64,000 nt of DNA from Bosea vaviloviae (lineage in GTDB: Bacteria > Pseudomonadota > Alphaproteobacteria > Rhizobiales > Beijerinckiaceae): positions 4,455,001 through 4,519,000 of the forward strand of contig NZ_CP017147.1 of NCBI RefSeq assembly GCF_001741865.1. The letters are read 5' to 3'. Below, in pieces: positions 36,093 to 46,780 of the stretch. Under the pieces are notes generated by a model that saw only the letters and a list, made by a program, of their open reading frames with translations, was not told where the DNA came from and searched no databases. Position numbers and translations under genes: made by a program. Numbering within the stretch: position 1 is the stretch's first letter; each line of letters opens with the position of its first letter.

Positions 36093-37763
36093 CTAAACCT
36101 CGATCACCAGCGCATGCACCAGCGGCTTCTTGCCCCATTCCTCGTTGACGGCGCTGCGCAGGCCACGCTCCAGCGCATTGCGGAATGCCTCGGGATCGCG
36201 CCGGCGCGCCTTGGGGATGCCGTCGATCAATTCGGAGACGGCCTCGGCGACATATTCGTCGAAATCGGTGCCGTCGCGCGTCCTCGGTGGCAGGCCCAGC
36301 ACCGCGATCTCGGGATCGCCGGCAAGCCCGCCCTTCTCGTCGATCGCGACCGCGACCGAGATCATGCCGGCGAAGGAGAGCTTCCGGCGCTCGGAGATGG
36401 TCTTCTCCAGCGCGTTCACCAGCAGCGTACCGTCCTGGTAGAGGCGGCCATGCGTGACCTCGTCGACCTTGCTGGCGCCGTCCGGCGTGATCGCGACGAC
36501 ATCGCCATTGCCGGCGCGCACCACGGTCTTGACGCCGAGCCCACGTGCGAAGATGGCGTGCTCCGACAGATGCAGATCCTCGCCATGGGCGGGGATGACG
36601 ATCTTCGGCTTCAGCCAGCCATAGAGCCTGGCCATCTCCTCGCGGCGCGGATGCCCCGAGACATGGACGAGATGGGTGCGGTCGGTGATGATCTCGATAT
36701 TGTCGCGCGCGAGCGCGTTCAGGATATTGCCGACGGCCTTCTCATTGCCGGGGATGGTGCGCGACGAGAAGATCACCCGGTCGCCGGGCGAGAGTGCGAT
36801 CTCGGGATGGTCGTCGGAAGCGATGCGCGAGAGCGCCGCGCGCGGCTCGCCCTGGCTGCCGGTGAGCAGCGCCACGACCTTGTCGCGCGGCAGATAGCCA
36901 TAGGTGTCGGCCGAGCGGAAGGCCGGGATGCCGTCGAGATAGCCGCATTCGCGCGCGACATCGATGACGCGGTCCATGGCGCGCCCAACGACAACGACCT
37001 CGCGCTGATCGGCCATCGCAGCCTCCGCAACGGCGCGCAGGCGCGCCACGTTGGAGGCGAAGGTGGTGACGGCGACGCGGCCCGGTGCGGAATGCACCAG
37101 TTCCTTCAGCTTGGCCGCAACATCGGCCTCGCTCGGGCTGGTGCCGTCGCGCATGACATTGGTCGAGTCGCAGATCAGCGCGAGCACGCCTTCGTCACCG
37201 AGTTCGCGCAGCCGCTTCTCGTCGGTCGGCAGGCCGACCTGCGGCGTCGGATCGATCTTCCAGTCGCCGGTATGGACGACGAGGCCGACCGGGGTGCGGA
37301 TCGCCAGCGCGTTCGATTCGGGGATCGAATGCGCCACCGGCACGAATTCGATGTCGAAGGGGCCGAGCGTCACGCGGCCGCCCTGCGCCACCACATGCAT
37401 CGGCACCTTGGGCGCGCCCGGCTCGGAGAGCCGGCGCGTCGCCAGCAGGCCGGCGGCGAAGCGCGTGCAATAGACCGGCGCGCGCAGGCTGGGCCACAAG
37501 GCTGCGAGCGCGCCGATATGGTCCTCATGGGCGTGGGTGATGATGATGCCGAGCAGATTGGCGCGCTCTTCGATGATGTAGCGCAGGTCGGGCAGGATGA
37601 TGTCGACGCCGGGAACCTCGGGACCGGCGAAGGACAGGCCGCAATCGACCAGGATCCATTTCCGCCGCCCTTCCGGGCCGAACCCGTAGAGCGCGGCGTT
37701 CATGCCGATCTCGCCGAGGCCGCCGAGGGGAACGAAGACGAGTTGATCGCTGGAACGGGTCAC
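36093..37763 (-). CDS. rnj: Ribonuclease J
   Basis: A 556-residue metallo-beta-lactamase/beta-CASP ribonuclease with 5'-exonuclease and endonuclease activity in mRNA and rRNA processing. It has 'PLGGLGEIGMN' at the N-terminus, the metal motif THAHEDHIGA (about 74-82), 'HTGDWKID', and beta-CASP segments such as 'SGHPRREEM' and 'IPAHGEDLHL'. It is found with birA and mce downstream of nuoN in many alphaproteobacteria. Confidence 0.95.
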   Translation of the reverse strand: MTRSSDQLVFVPLGGLGEIGMNAALYGFGPEGRRKWILVDCGLSFAGPEVPGVDIILPDLRYIIEERANLLGIIITHAHEDHIGALAALWPSLRAPVYCTRFAAGLLATRRLSEPGAPKVPMHVVAQGGRVTLGPFDIEFVPVAHSIPESNALAIRTPVGLVVHTGDWKIDPTPQVGLPTDEKRLRELGDEGVLALICDSTNVMRDGTSPSEADVAAKLKELVHSAPGRVAVTTFASNVARLRAVAEAAMADQREVVVVGRAMDRVIDVARECGYLDGIPAFRSADTYGYLPRDKVVALLTGSQGEPRAALSRIASDDHPEIALSPGDRVIFSSRTIPGNEKAVGNILNALARDNIEIITDRTHLVHVSGHPRREEMARLYGWLKPKIVIPAHGEDLHLSEHAIFARGLGVKTVVRAGNGDVVAITPDGASKVDEVTHGRLYQDGTLLVNALEKTISERRKLSFAGMISVAVAIDEKGGLAGDPEIAVLGLPPRTRDGTDFDEYVAEAVSELIDGIPKARRRDPEAFRNALERGLRSAVNEEWGKKPLVHALVIEV

Positions 37764-37886
37764 TGAATATCCTGACTGGAATATGGATCGGCGTATGAAC
37801 GCGGGAGATGTGCGGGAGCCCTACCATGCCGGAAGGCAGGTCTCCATAGCGGTGAGGCAGAGCAGTGCGATAGAAAACCCACTCGA

Positions 37887-38002
37887 GCCCTCATCCTGAG
37901 GAGCGCTCCGCAGGAGTGCGTCTCGAAGGATGCTCCAGATGGTTCGGGAGCCTCCTGGAGCATCCTTCGAGACGCCGCTTCGGGGCTCCTCAGGATGAGG
38001 GC
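37887..38002. repeat. Intergenic palindrome (CTCATCCTGAGGAGC family) overlapping the birA stop
   Basis: Nested perfect inverted repeats. The outer 18-base arms are 37887-37904 and 37985-38002 (GCCCTCATCCTGAGGAGC and its complement). The inner 21-base arms are 37918-37938 and 37955-37975. The right outer arm contains the birA stop codon (37990-37992) and its last codons, so the element is partly coding. Confidence 0.9.
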
Positions 38003-38766
38003 TGAGGGGAACTGGGCTCTCCGAAAAACAGATCGCCGGCATCGAGGGCGCGGCGGCCGGCAGCGGTCTCCATTTCGAGCCGGCCTGATGGGTCGAGCCC
38101 GATGAAGCGCCCTTCGAGCGGGCCTTCCAGCAGCCTGATCGTGATCGTTTCGCCGAGAAAGGCGGCGCGTTCCAGCCAGGCGGCGCGCGTCGGACCGAAG
38201 CCGCCGGGCTGCTGCCAGGCGCTGAAGCGCGCAAGCCAGGCCTCGCTGAGCGCCGTCAGCATCTCCTCGATGCTGGCAGCAGGCCGATGCTGCTTCAGGA
38301 AACTCGCCGGATAGGGCGTGTTTTGCGCGCAGGAGGCGATGTTGACGCCGAAGCCGATGATCACATTGAGCCGCCCTGCCCGGCTCTCGCCTTCGAGCAG
38401 GAGGCCGGCCGTCTTGGCGCGCTCGATCAGCAGATCGTTGGGCCATTTCAGAGCAAGAGCGGGAGCCGCCAGCCCCGTGACGGCAGTTGCGGCGTCATGC
38501 AGAGCCAATCCCGCGACGAAGCCGAGCTGCGGTGCGAGTGCCGGTTCGCAAGGCGCGGTCAACAGCAGGCTGACATAGAGATTGCCGGGCGGCGAACCCC
38601 ATTGCCGGCCATGGCGGCCGCGGCCGGCGTTCTGGCTGCGCGCGACGATCCAGAGCTTGCCGGCATCGCCCTGGTCGAGCGCACGCCGCGCCTCCTCCAT
38701 GGTGGAGCCGACCTCGTCACGGACGATCAGGCGGTAACCGGCGGCGCGGGCGGCTTCAGAGAGCAT
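37990..38766 (-). CDS. birA: Biotin-[acetyl-CoA-carboxylase] ligase
   Basis: A 258-residue biotin protein ligase that activates biotin as biotinyl-AMP and attaches it to carboxyl carrier protein. It has 'DEVGSTMEEARR', the adenylate loop GRGRHGRQWGSPPGNLY (about 48-64) and KWPNDLL (about 107), then a C-terminal SH3-like domain. It lacks the N-terminal DNA-binding domain, so it is a non-regulatory (group I) enzyme. The C-terminal 'SPQPSS' and the stop come from an intergenic palindrome, so the natural end may have been replaced. Confidence 0.93.
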   Translation of the reverse strand: MLSEAARAAGYRLIVRDEVGSTMEEARRALDQGDAGKLWIVARSQNAGRGRHGRQWGSPPGNLYVSLLLTAPCEPALAPQLGFVAGLALHDAATAVTGLAAPALALKWPNDLLIERAKTAGLLLEGESRAGRLNVIIGFGVNIASCAQNTPYPASFLKQHRPAASIEEMLTALSEAWLARFSAWQQPGGFGPTRAAWLERAAFLGETITIRLLEGPLEGRFIGLDPSGRLEMETAAGRRALDAGDLFFGEPSSPQPSS

Positions 38767-38774
38767 GGACCGTT

Positions 38775-38891
38775 CCCGTCATTCCCGGGCGAAGCCCTCG
38801 GGTCCAGCCTTTGGCCGGCCCAAGGACAAGCTCCATGCAGACCCGAGAATCCCTGTCGAGAGATGCCCGGGTCGAGCCCGAGCATGACGGG
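38775..38891. repeat. Intergenic palindrome (CCCGTCATNC family) between nuoN and birA
   Basis: CCCGTCAT (38775-38782) pairs with ATGACGGG (38884-38891); inside are CTCGGGTC/GACCCGAG and TTGGCCGGCCCAA-type stems, giving a multi-branch fold. It is related to the elements at 23033 and 52122. It occupies nearly the whole nuoN-birA gap. Confidence 0.75.
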
Positions 38892-38899
38892 TGCTGCAT

Positions 38900-40327
38900 T
38901 CAGAACAGCGACTTCGCTGCCGCGGCCGCCGAATTGAGCAGCGGCGCGGGAGCCAGCGACAGCACCAGCACGAAGGCCGCCGAGATCAGCAGCACGGCAC
39001 GCACACCGATATCGCCCTTCTCGAAGGCGGGCTTGGCATCGTCGAAATAGATGATCTTGACCAGGCGCAGATAATAATAGGCGCCAACCACACTGGTCAC
39101 CACGCCGACCACGGCCAGCACATAGAGCTTGGCCTCGATCGCGGCGAGGAAGACATAGAACTTCGCCCAGAAGCCGGCGAGAGGCGGAATGCCGGCGAGC
39201 GAGAACATCATCATCGACAGCGCAAACGCCATCCAGGGATTGGTGCGCGAGAGGCCGGCGAGCTCGCTGATCTCCTCCACCGGCTTGCCGTCGCGCCGCA
39301 TCAGCAGGACGCAGGCGAAGGCGCCCAGCGTCGTGGCCAGATAGATCGCCATATAGACCATGACGCCCTGCACGCCGTTGGCGGTGCCGGCGGCGAGGCC
39401 GACCAGCGCATAGCCCATATTGGCAATCGAGGAATAGGCGAGCAGGCGCTTGATGTTGCTCTGGCCGATCGCCGCGAAGGCGCCCAGCGCCATCGAGGCG
39501 ATCGCGATGAAGATGATGATCTGCTGCCAGTCATGCAGCGCGCCCGGGAAGGCGCCGACGAAGACGCGCACCACCATCGCCATCGCGGCCATCTTGGGGG
39601 CCGAGGCGAAAAAGGCGGCGACCGGGGTCGGCGCCCCCTCATAGACGTCGGGCGTCCACATATGGAACGGCACGGCCGAGATCTTGAAGGCGACGCCGGC
39701 CGCGATGAAGACGATGCCGAAGATCAGCCCGATGCCGACATGACCGCCTTGGGTGGCAGCCGCGATGCCCGGGAAGCTCACCGTGCCGGTGAAGCCGTAG
39801 ACCAGCGACGAACCGTAAAGCAGCATGCCCGAGGAGAGCGCGCCGAGGACGAAGTATTTCAGGCCGGCCTCGGTCGACTTCGCATTGTCGCGGTCGAAAG
39901 CGGCAACGACGTAAAGCGCCAGCGACTGCAGTTCCAGCCCGACATAGAGGCTGATCAGGTCGTTGGCCGAGATCATCATCATCATGCCGACCGTCGCCAG
40001 CACGACAAGGATCGGGAATTCGAAGCGCATCGAGCCGCTGCGGCGTAAGGCATCGGAGGAGAGCAGGATCGTGGCGGCCGCGCCCAGCAGCGTCAGCACC
40101 TTCATGAAGCGGGCGAACCCGTCGGCGACGAAGCTGCCATTGAAGGTGATGATCTTGCCCTCGCCGGAGAGCACCAGGACGAGCGCCAGCACGAAGAGCG
40201 CGATTGCCGCGCCTTCGAGCAGGCGCGTCGAACGCTCGCCTTTGATCGCGCCGACCAGCACCATGGCGATGGCGCCGAGCGCGAGGATGATTTCCGGCAG
40301 AGCGGGGCCGAGGGCGGGAACGGTCAT
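38900..40327 (-). CDS. nuoN: NADH-quinone oxidoreductase subunit N
   Basis: A 475-residue antiporter-like membrane subunit of complex I with about 14 TM segments. Visible proton-channel features include '[26 protein letters not shown]' (split to short parts: [23 protein letters not shown]) and '[18 protein letters not shown]'. It is the last nuo gene; nuoM precedes it across a 67-bp gap filled by a palindrome, and birA follows. Confidence 0.95.
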   Translation of the reverse strand: MTVPALGPALPEIILALGAIAMVLVGAIKGERSTRLLEGAAIALFVLALVLVLSGEGKIITFNGSFVADGFARFMKVLTLLGAAATILLSSDALRRSGSMRFEFPILVVLATVGMMMMISANDLISLYVGLELQSLALYVVAAFDRDNAKSTEAGLKYFVLGALSSGMLLYGSSLVYGFTGTVSFPGIAAATQGGHVGIGLIFGIVFIAAGVAFKISAVPFHMWTPDVYEGAPTPVAAFFASAPKMAAMAMVVRVFVGAFPGALHDWQQIIIFIAIASMALGAFAAIGQSNIKRLLAYSSIANMGYALVGLAAGTANGVQGVMVYMAIYLATTLGAFACVLLMRRDGKPVEEISELAGLSRTNPWMAFALSMMMFSLAGIPPLAGFWAKFYVFLAAIEAKLYVLAVVGVVTSVVGAYYYLRLVKIIYFDDAKPAFEKGDIGVRAVLLISAAFVLVLSLAPAPLLNSAAAAAKSLF

Positions 40328-40348
40328 CGCAGAGCGACTTTCTCTATT

Positions 40349-40395
40349 GGCATGATCTTGTCCGAAAACCGGAGGCCACTTTTCGGGACCATGCC
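40349..40395. repeat. Intergenic palindrome (CCGAAAACCGG family) inside nuo operon
   Basis: GGCATG (40349-40354) with CATGCC (40390-40395), and TCCGAAAA with TTTTCGGGA inside, around an ACCGGAGGCCAC centre. It exactly fills the nuoM-nuoN junction and its last base is the final base of the nuoM stop codon. Other family members are at 56379-56428, decayed at 8769-8813. Confidence 0.8.
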
Positions 40396-41909
40396 TATTG
40401 AACGACCAGCATCGCCGTTTTCGCGGCGGTGAGTGCGGCCTGATAATTCTTGATGAGGGCTTCGGTCGGCGCGGCGAAGGCGTCGAGGATCGTGCCGGGG
40501 CGGATGCCGTACCAGACCGTCAGCAGGACGAGCGGCACGAGGATCACGATCTCACGGCTGTTCAGATCCATGATGCCCTTGAGCTCCGGCTTGACCAGTT
40601 CGCCGAACATGACGCGGCGATAGAGCCAAAGCGCGTAAGCAGCAGACAGGATGACGCCCGAGGTCGCGATGAAGGCAACCCATGGATTGGCCTTGAAGGC
40701 GCCCATCAGCGTCAGGAACTCGCCGACGAAGCCGGCCGTGCCGGGAAGGCCGACATTGGCCATGGTGAAGACCATGAAGATGACCGCGTAAATCGGCATG
40801 CGGTTGACCAGCCCGCCATAGGCCGCAATCTCGCGGGTATGCATGCGGTCATAGACCACGCCGACGCAAAGGAAGAGCGCGCCCGAGACCAGCCCGTGGC
40901 TGACCATCTGGAACATCGCGCCCTGGATGCCCTGCGCCGTCAGGGTGAACAGGCCCATGGTGACGAAGCCCATATGCGCCACCGAGGAGTAGGCGATCAG
41001 CTTCTTGATGTCCTCCTGCATCAGCGCCACCAGCGAGGTGTAGACGATGGCGATGACCGAGAGCGCGAAGACGAAGGGCGCGAAGTACTGCGACGCCTCC
41101 GGGAACATCGGGATCGAGAAGCGGATGAAGCCGTAGCCGCCCATCTTCAGCAGGATCGCCGCCAGGATGACGGAGCCCGCGGTGGGCGCTTCGACATGGG
41201 CGTCGGGCAGCCAGGTATGCACCGGCCACATCGGCATCTTCACCGCGAAGGAGGCGAAGAAGGCGAGCCACAGCCAGCGCTGCATGCCGCCCGGGAAATG
41301 ATGCGCCAGCAGCGTCGGGATGTCGGTGGTGCCGGCGTTCCAGTACATCGCCATCAGCGCCAGCAGCAGCAGAACCGAGCCGAGCAGCGTGTAGAGGAAG
41401 AACTTGTAGGAGGCGTAGACCCGCCGCTTGCCGCCCCAGATGCCGATGATCAGGAACATCGGGATCAGGCCGGCTTCGAAGAACAGGTAGAACAGCACGA
41501 GGTCGAGCGCCACGAAGACGCCGATCATCAGCGTCTCCAGGATCAGGAACGCGACCATGTATTCGCGCACCCGCTTCGTGACGGATGTCCAGGACGCCAG
41601 GATGCAGAACGGCATCAGGAAGGCGGTCAGCACCACGAAGGGGAAGGAGAAGCCGTCGACGCCGAGCTTGAACTTGATCGCGTCGGAGACCCAGCCATGG
41701 GTCTCGACCATCTGGAAGCCGGGATTGTCGGGTTCGAAACGGCCCCAGGCGACGCAAGCCAGTACAAAGGTCGCGATCGTCGCCGCCAGCGCCGCATAGC
41801 GCGCATTCGAGTCGACCGAGGCCTCGTCGCCGCGCTGCGCCAGGATGAAGGCCGCGCCGACCAGCGGCAGGACGAGAAGACCGGTGAGGATACCGAAACC
41901 GAACATCAT
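40395..41909 (-). CDS. nuoM: NADH-quinone oxidoreductase subunit M
   Basis: A 504-residue antiporter-like subunit of complex I with about 14 TM segments. Family motifs include '[18 protein letters not shown]', '[18 protein letters not shown]', '[18 protein letters not shown]' and the discontinuous-helix lysines and glutamate implied by these. It begins one base after the nuoL stop, so translation is probably coupled. Confidence 0.96.
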   Translation of the reverse strand: MMFGFGILTGLLVLPLVGAAFILAQRGDEASVDSNARYAALAATIATFVLACVAWGRFEPDNPGFQMVETHGWVSDAIKFKLGVDGFSFPFVVLTAFLMPFCILASWTSVTKRVREYMVAFLILETLMIGVFVALDLVLFYLFFEAGLIPMFLIIGIWGGKRRVYASYKFFLYTLLGSVLLLLALMAMYWNAGTTDIPTLLAHHFPGGMQRWLWLAFFASFAVKMPMWPVHTWLPDAHVEAPTAGSVILAAILLKMGGYGFIRFSIPMFPEASQYFAPFVFALSVIAIVYTSLVALMQEDIKKLIAYSSVAHMGFVTMGLFTLTAQGIQGAMFQMVSHGLVSGALFLCVGVVYDRMHTREIAAYGGLVNRMPIYAVIFMVFTMANVGLPGTAGFVGEFLTLMGAFKANPWVAFIATSGVILSAAYALWLYRRVMFGELVKPELKGIMDLNSREIVILVPLVLLTVWYGIRPGTILDAFAAPTEALIKNYQAALTAAKTAMLVVQ

Positions 41910-41910
41910 C

Positions 41911-43905
41911 TCACCCGCGCGCCACGAGATACCAGGTCACAAAGCCCGCGACGCCGATCAGCATGGCGAAGGCATAGTGATAGACATAGCCGGTCTGGAG
42001 GCGAACCACCCGGTTGGTGACGTCGACGACGCGGGCGGAAATTCCGTCCGGCCCCATGCCGTCGATGACGAAACCGTCGCCCTTCTTCCAGAGGAACTTG
42101 CCGAGCCACATCGCCGGCTTCACGAACAGGAAGTCGTAGAGCTCGTCGAAATACCACTTGTTCAGCAGGAATTTGTAGAGCGCCGGATTGGCGGCCGCGA
42201 GCTTGCCGGGCACATCGGGTCGGCGGACATACATGTAGTAGGCTAGCGCTAGACCGATCAGCATCGCCACGAAGGGCGAGGCCACGACCCAGCCCGGCAC
42301 TTCATGCATCGCGTGCAGGATGTGGTTGTCCTTGCCTGTGAAGAGCGCGGCCTTCCAGAAATGCTCGTAATCGTGGCCGATGAAGGCGTCCTTGAAGACG
42401 AAACCGGCCGCGACCGCGCCGAGCGAGAGCACGGCGAGCGGGATCAGCATCACCCACGGGCTCTCATGCGGCGTGTGGTCATGGCCATGGCCGTGATGAT
42501 CGTCATGAGCATGGGCCGCATGTGCGTGAGCGGCATGGGCGTCCGCGCCCCAGCGCGGCTTGCCCTCGAAGGTCATGAAATAGAGCCGCCAGGAATAGAA
42601 CGAGGTCATGCAGGCAGCTGCGACCAGCAGCACGAAGGCGTAGGAGCTGGCGAAACCGCCATGCGCCACCGAGGCATAGGCGCTCTCGATGATGGCGTCC
42701 TTGGAGAAGTAGCCGGCGAAGCCCGGAAAACCGGTCAGCGCCAGCGTGCCGATGGTCATCGCGATAGCGGTCAGCGGGATGTGCTTCCTGAGCCCGCCCA
42801 TGTTCCGCATGTCCTGCTCGTGATGCATCGCATGGATGACCGAGCCGGCGCCGAGGAACAGCAGCGCCTTGAAGAAGGCGTGGGTGAACAGGTGGAAGAT
42901 GCCGGCGCCGTAATTGCCGACGCCGAGCGCCACGAACATGTAGCCGAGCTGCGAGCAGGTCGAATAGGCGATGACGCGCTTGATGTCGTTCTGCACAAGG
43001 CCGACCGTGGCGGCGAAGAAGGCGGTCGTCGCGCCGATGACGACGACGACGGTCAGCGCGACCGGAGCGTATTCGAAGATCGGCGAGAGCCGCGCCACCA
43101 TGAAGACGCCGGCGGTGACCATGGTCGCGGCGTGGATCAGCGCCGAGACCGGGGTCGGCCCCTCCATCGCGTCCGGCAGCCAGGTGTGCAGCAGGAACTG
43201 CGCCGACTTGCCCATGGCGCCCATGAACAGCAGCAGGCTCGCCAGTGTCAGCGCATGCCAGTCGCGCCCGAGGAAGTGGAAGCTCTGGCTGGTCAGATCG
43301 CCGACACGCGGGAAGATCGCATCAAACCCGACCGAGCCGAACAGCACGAAGACCAGGAAGATGCCGAGCGCGAAGCCGAAATCGCCGACGCGGTTGACGA
43401 TGAAGGCCTTCATCGCCGCGGCGTTGGCAGAGGGCTTCTGGTACCAGAAGCCGATCAGCAGATAGGAGGCGAGACCGACGCCCTCCCAGCCGAAGAACAT
43501 CTGCACCAAATTGTCGGCCGTCACCAGCATCAGCATGGCGAAGGTGAAGAGCGAGAGATAGGCGAAGAAGCGCGGCCGATGCGGATCCTCGTGCATGTAG
43601 CCGATCGAGTAGAGGTGCACGAGGCAGGAGACGGTGTTGACGACGACCAGCATCACCGCAGTCAGCGTGTCCACGCGAAAGGCCCAGTCGACGCGCAGAT
43701 CGCCGGACGCCATCCAGGTCGCGATCTGGACGCGGGTGGTGCCGTGGCCGAAACCGACCTGGAAGAAGGCGATCCACGAGAGGACCGCCGAGACGACCAG
43801 CAAAGAGGTGGTGACGATCTCCGAGCCGCGCGCGCCGATCAGCCGGCCGAAGAGGCCAGCGATCAGGAAGCCGATCAGAGGGAGGAAGACGATCGCGTGA
43901 TACAT
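41911..43905 (-). CDS. nuoL: NADH-quinone oxidoreductase subunit L with His-rich loop
   Basis: A 664-residue distal antiporter-like subunit of complex I with about 16 TM segments and the long lateral C-terminal helix. Typical motifs are '[18 protein letters not shown]', '[20 protein letters not shown]' and '[18 protein letters not shown]'. Residues about 455-481 form a loop with 11 histidines among 27 residues (pattern [20 protein letters not shown]), close to the amphipathic-helix region. nuoK precedes by 26 bp. Confidence 0.96.
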   Translation of the reverse strand: MYHAIVFLPLIGFLIAGLFGRLIGARGSEIVTTSLLVVSAVLSWIAFFQVGFGHGTTRVQIATWMASGDLRVDWAFRVDTLTAVMLVVVNTVSCLVHLYSIGYMHEDPHRPRFFAYLSLFTFAMLMLVTADNLVQMFFGWEGVGLASYLLIGFWYQKPSANAAAMKAFIVNRVGDFGFALGIFLVFVLFGSVGFDAIFPRVGDLTSQSFHFLGRDWHALTLASLLLFMGAMGKSAQFLLHTWLPDAMEGPTPVSALIHAATMVTAGVFMVARLSPIFEYAPVALTVVVVIGATTAFFAATVGLVQNDIKRVIAYSTCSQLGYMFVALGVGNYGAGIFHLFTHAFFKALLFLGAGSVIHAMHHEQDMRNMGGLRKHIPLTAIAMTIGTLALTGFPGFAGYFSKDAIIESAYASVAHGGFASSYAFVLLVAAACMTSFYSWRLYFMTFEGKPRWGADAHAAHAHAAHAHDDHHGHGHDHTPHESPWVMLIPLAVLSLGAVAAGFVFKDAFIGHDYEHFWKAALFTGKDNHILHAMHEVPGWVVASPFVAMLIGLALAYYMYVRRPDVPGKLAAANPALYKFLLNKWYFDELYDFLFVKPAMWLGKFLWKKGDGFVIDGMGPDGISARVVDVTNRVVRLQTGYVYHYAFAMLIGVAGFVTWYLVARG

Positions 43906-43931
43906 GGGCTGGATCCGGGCGCTCTTTGCGC

Positions 43932-44237
43932 TCAGCCTTTCATCATGTTGATGTCTTCCACCGCGATCGTGCCGCGGTTGCGGAAGTAGACGACGAGGAT
44001 GGCGAGCCCGATCGCGGCTTCAGCGGCCGCAACCGTCAGCACCAGAAGCGCGAAGACCTGGCCGACGATGTCGTTCAGGAAGCTCGAGAAGGCGACGAGG
44101 TTGATGTTGACCGCGAGCAGGATGAGCTCGATCGACATCAGGATGACGATGACGTTCTTGCGGTTGATGAAGATGCCGAGCACGCCGAGCGTGAACAGGA
44201 TCGCGCTGACTGCGAGATAATGGCCCAGTCCGATCAT
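43932..44237 (-). CDS. nuoK: NADH-quinone oxidoreductase subunit K
   Basis: A 101-residue complex I membrane subunit with three TM segments and the conserved glutamates in '[14 protein letters not shown]' and '[15 protein letters not shown]' that take part in proton transfer. Its ATG overlaps the nuoJ stop as TGATG. Confidence 0.96.
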   Translation of the reverse strand: MIGLGHYLAVSAILFTLGVLGIFINRKNVIVILMSIELILLAVNINLVAFSSFLNDIVGQVFALLVLTVAAAEAAIGLAILVVYFRNRGTIAVEDINMMKG

Positions 44238-44857
44238 CAGACCGTCTCCTCGATGCCGGCGCGAGAAGGAACTTGCTTCACTTCCATCGCGGTCGCCTTG
44301 GTGCGGGCGTTCTGCTGGGTGACGTCCTGGCGCTTGATGCCGACACGCTCGCGCAGGGTCAGCACGATGGCACCGATCATGGCGACGAGCAGGACGAGCC
44401 CGGCCGCCTGGAAGTAGTAGATGTACTGCGTGTAGAGCACCTGGCCGAGTGCCGCGGTGTTGGTCAGGTTGGCCGGGATCGGCGCCACCGGCGTGCTGAC
44501 GATCTTGGGATCGATGACCCAGGCTCCGACCACCAGCAGCAATTCCACCGCGAAGATCAGGCCGATCAGCGCCCCGATCGGCAGATAGTTCAGGAAACCC
44601 TGGCGGAACTCGGCGAAATCGACGTCGAGCATCATCACCACGAAGAGGAACAGCACCGCGACCGCGCCGACATAGACCACGATCAGCAGCATCGCCAGGA
44701 ACTCGGCGCCGAGCAGCATGAACAGCCCCGCCGCGTTGACGAAGGCGAGGATCAGGAACAGCACGGAATGAACGGGATTGCGCGAGGTCACCACCATGAA
44801 CGCCGAAGCGACGGTGACGCCTGCGAAGAGATAGAAGAAAGCCGCTGAGGCGTTCAT
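44237..44857 (-). CDS. nuoJ: NADH-quinone oxidoreductase subunit J
   Basis: A 206-residue complex I subunit with five TM segments, including '[20 protein letters not shown]' and the pi-bulge helix region '[20 protein letters not shown]'. The start at 44857 ([13 protein letters not shown]) is preferred; the frame continues upstream into the palindrome at 44946. The stop overlaps the nuoK start. Confidence 0.95.
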   Translation of the reverse strand: MNASAAFFYLFAGVTVASAFMVVTSRNPVHSVLFLILAFVNAAGLFMLLGAEFLAMLLIVVYVGAVAVLFLFVVMMLDVDFAEFRQGFLNYLPIGALIGLIFAVELLLVVGAWVIDPKIVSTPVAPIPANLTNTAALGQVLYTQYIYYFQAAGLVLLVAMIGAIVLTLRERVGIKRQDVTQQNARTKATAMEVKQVPSRAGIEETV

Positions 44858-44945
44858 CCTGGCCAGCCTTTCCGCCCTTGCGGGCGGTCCTCGTTGCAAA
44901 GCGACCGACTCTCGGGCCGGGCGCAGTTTTGAGCGTCTATAAGCG

Positions 44946-45004
44946 GGCGAATGGCGAGTGGCGAGTAGCGAAATCCATTCACCATTCGCTATTCGCAACT
45001 CGCC
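44946..45004. repeat. Intergenic palindrome (GCGAATGGCGAGTGG family), copy 2, inside nuo operon
   Basis: Twenty-base arms 44953-44972 and 44985-45004 match at 18 of 20 positions, with a 12-base centre. The same GCGAATGGCGAGTGGCGAGT vocabulary occurs at 36017-36089. It lies in the 150-bp nuoI-nuoJ gap and ends 3 bp from the nuoI stop. Confidence 0.8.
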
Positions 45005-45007
45005 TTT

Positions 45008-45496
45008 TCACCGATACGGAGCGTCCATCGCGATGTTGCGCGCGATCTCGCGCTCCCAGCGCGCGCCGTTCGCGAGCAACCTGTCCTTGTCGTAGAACAG
45101 CTCCTCGCGGGTCTCGGTCGCGAACTCGAAATTCGGCCCCTCGACGATGGCGTCGACCGGGCATGCCTCCTGGCAGAAGCCGCAATAGATGCACTTCGTC
45201 ATGTCGATGTCGTAGCGCGTCGTGCGGCGCGTACCGTCATTGCGGCGCGGGCCGGCCTCGATGGTGATGGCCTGGGCCGGACAGATCGCCTCGCAGAGCT
45301 TGCAGGCGATGCAGCGTTCCTCGCCATTGGGATAGCGGCGCAAAGCGTGCTCGCCCCGGAAACGCGGCGAGAGCATCCCCTTCTCGAAGGGATAGTTCAG
45401 CGTCGCCTTCGGCTTGAAGAAATAGCGCATCGACAACGCGAACGCGCCGACGAACTCCTTCAGCAGCAGGCCTTTGGCGGCTTGTGCGAGCGACAT
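45008..45496 (-). CDS. nuoI: NADH-quinone oxidoreductase subunit I
   Basis: A 162-residue peripheral-arm subunit carrying two [4Fe-4S] clusters that pass electrons towards quinone. The cluster motifs are [12 protein letters not shown] (about 61) and [12 protein letters not shown] (about 100). The start [15 protein letters not shown] at 45496 gives the normal amphipathic N-terminus. An extra small gene lies 19 bp upstream, between it and nuoH. Confidence 0.96.
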   Translation of the reverse strand: MSLAQAAKGLLLKEFVGAFALSMRYFFKPKATLNYPFEKGMLSPRFRGEHALRRYPNGEERCIACKLCEAICPAQAITIEAGPRRNDGTRRTTRYDIDMTKCIYCGFCQEACPVDAIVEGPNFEFATETREELFYDKDRLLANGARWEREIARNIAMDAPYR

Positions 45497-45515
45497 GCCT
45501 TCTCGTCCTTCCAAC

Positions 45516-45755
45516 TCAGCCAAACACCGTCTGGCCGATGACATAACCCACAACGGGCGTGACGCCGATCATCAGAACGACCAGCGCGGCCCTGACCCAG
45601 CGAATGCGACGCTCATAGTCGTCGCGCTCCTCTGGGGTCTTCGACTGATCGGTCCGGCGCAGGCCCCCAATGACCAGCGTCGAAACGATCCTGTATTCTA
45701 CCACCCCCACCACGAACCCGATCAGCGCGCCGATCAGGCCAGGCGAGACGCCCAT
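45516..45755 (-). CDS. Small two-helix membrane protein embedded between nuoH and nuoI
   Basis: A 79-residue protein I do not recognise. It begins [20 protein letters not shown], a first TM segment; a charged cytosolic-type stretch '[19 protein letters not shown]' follows, then a second TM segment '[18 protein letters not shown]'. Its ATG overlaps the nuoH stop as TGATG, the same coupling as between core nuo genes, which argues for real translation. It could be an accessory or assembly factor of complex I, or an unrelated passenger. Confidence 0.6.
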   Translation of the reverse strand: MGVSPGLIGALIGFVVGVVEYRIVSTLVIGGLRRTDQSKTPEERDDYERRIRWVRAALVVLMIGVTPVVGYVIGQTVFG

Positions 45756-46774
45756 CACCGCACCGGCCCCCACCCCGTGACCTGCAGCACGAAGGCCACG
45801 ATCACGACGGAAGCGAGCGAGAGCGGCAGGAAGACCTTCCAGCCCAGGCGCATCAACTGGTCGTAGCGGTAGCGCGGCACGAAGGCCTTCACCATCGCGA
45901 ACATGAAGAAGACGAGACAGACCTTGAGCGCGAACCAGAACACGCCGGGCAGCCAGGTGAAGGGCGCGATCGGGAACGGCGGCAGCCAGCCCCCGAGGAA
46001 GAGGATCGTCGTCAGCGAGCACATGGTCATGATCGCCACGTATTCGCCGAGCATGAACAGCAGATAGGGCGTCGAGGAATACTCGACCATGAAGCCGGCG
46101 ACGAGCTCCGATTCCGCTTCCGGCAGGTCGAAGGGCGGGCGGTTCGTCTCGGCCAGGGCCGAAATGAAGAAGACGATGAACATCGGGAAGAGCGGCAGCC
46201 AGTACCAGCGCAGCATGCCCCAGCTCGTGTTCTGCGCCTCGACGATCGCCGTCAGGTTGAGCGAGCCGACGCAGAGCAGCACTGTGATGATGACGAAGCC
46301 GATCGAGACCTCGTAGGAGACCATCTGCGCCGCCGAGCGCAGCGCGCCCATGAAGGGGTATTTCGAGTTCGAGGCCCAGCCGGCCATGATCACGCCGTAG
46401 ACCCCCAGCGACGAGATCGCCAGGATGTAGAGTACGCCGACATTGATGTCCGCGATCGCCCAGCCTTCCGCCACCGGAATGACTGCCCAGGCGCCCAGCG
46501 ACAGGAAGCAGGAGATCAATGGCGCCAGCAGGAACACGCCCTTATTGGCGCTGGACGGGATGATCGGCTCCTTGAAGGCGAATTTCAGCAGGTCGGCGAA
46601 ACTCTGGAACAGGCCGAAGGGCCCGACCACGTTGGGGCCGCGACGCAACTGCACCGCCGCCCAGATCTTGCGGTCGGCGAGCAGGATATAGGCGATGAAG
46701 ACGAGCAGGCAGACCAGCAGCAGCAGGCTCTTGCCGAGCATGATCGCGAGGTCGAGGACGAGATCCCAGTTCAT
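45755..46774 (-). CDS. nuoH: NADH-quinone oxidoreductase subunit H
   Basis: A 339-residue membrane subunit forming most of the quinone chamber. Motifs include '[18 protein letters not shown]', '[20 protein letters not shown]' and '[20 protein letters not shown]', with acidic residues lining the E-channel. Eight TM segments are evident. It starts 6 bp after nuoG; its stop overlaps the start of a small extra gene. Confidence 0.96.
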   Translation of the reverse strand: MNWDLVLDLAIMLGKSLLLLVCLLVFIAYILLADRKIWAAVQLRRGPNVVGPFGLFQSFADLLKFAFKEPIIPSSANKGVFLLAPLISCFLSLGAWAVIPVAEGWAIADINVGVLYILAISSLGVYGVIMAGWASNSKYPFMGALRSAAQMVSYEVSIGFVIITVLLCVGSLNLTAIVEAQNTSWGMLRWYWLPLFPMFIVFFISALAETNRPPFDLPEAESELVAGFMVEYSSTPYLLFMLGEYVAIMTMCSLTTILFLGGWLPPFPIAPFTWLPGVFWFALKVCLVFFMFAMVKAFVPRYRYDQLMRLGWKVFLPLSLASVVIVAFVLQVTGWGPVR

Positions 46775-46780
46775 GGCCGC

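Noticed and set aside
40398..42020. A 540-codon plus-strand frame antisense to nuoM
   Set aside because: Its sequence is a charged, repeat-poor shadow of the membrane gene on the other strand; nuoM is unambiguous.
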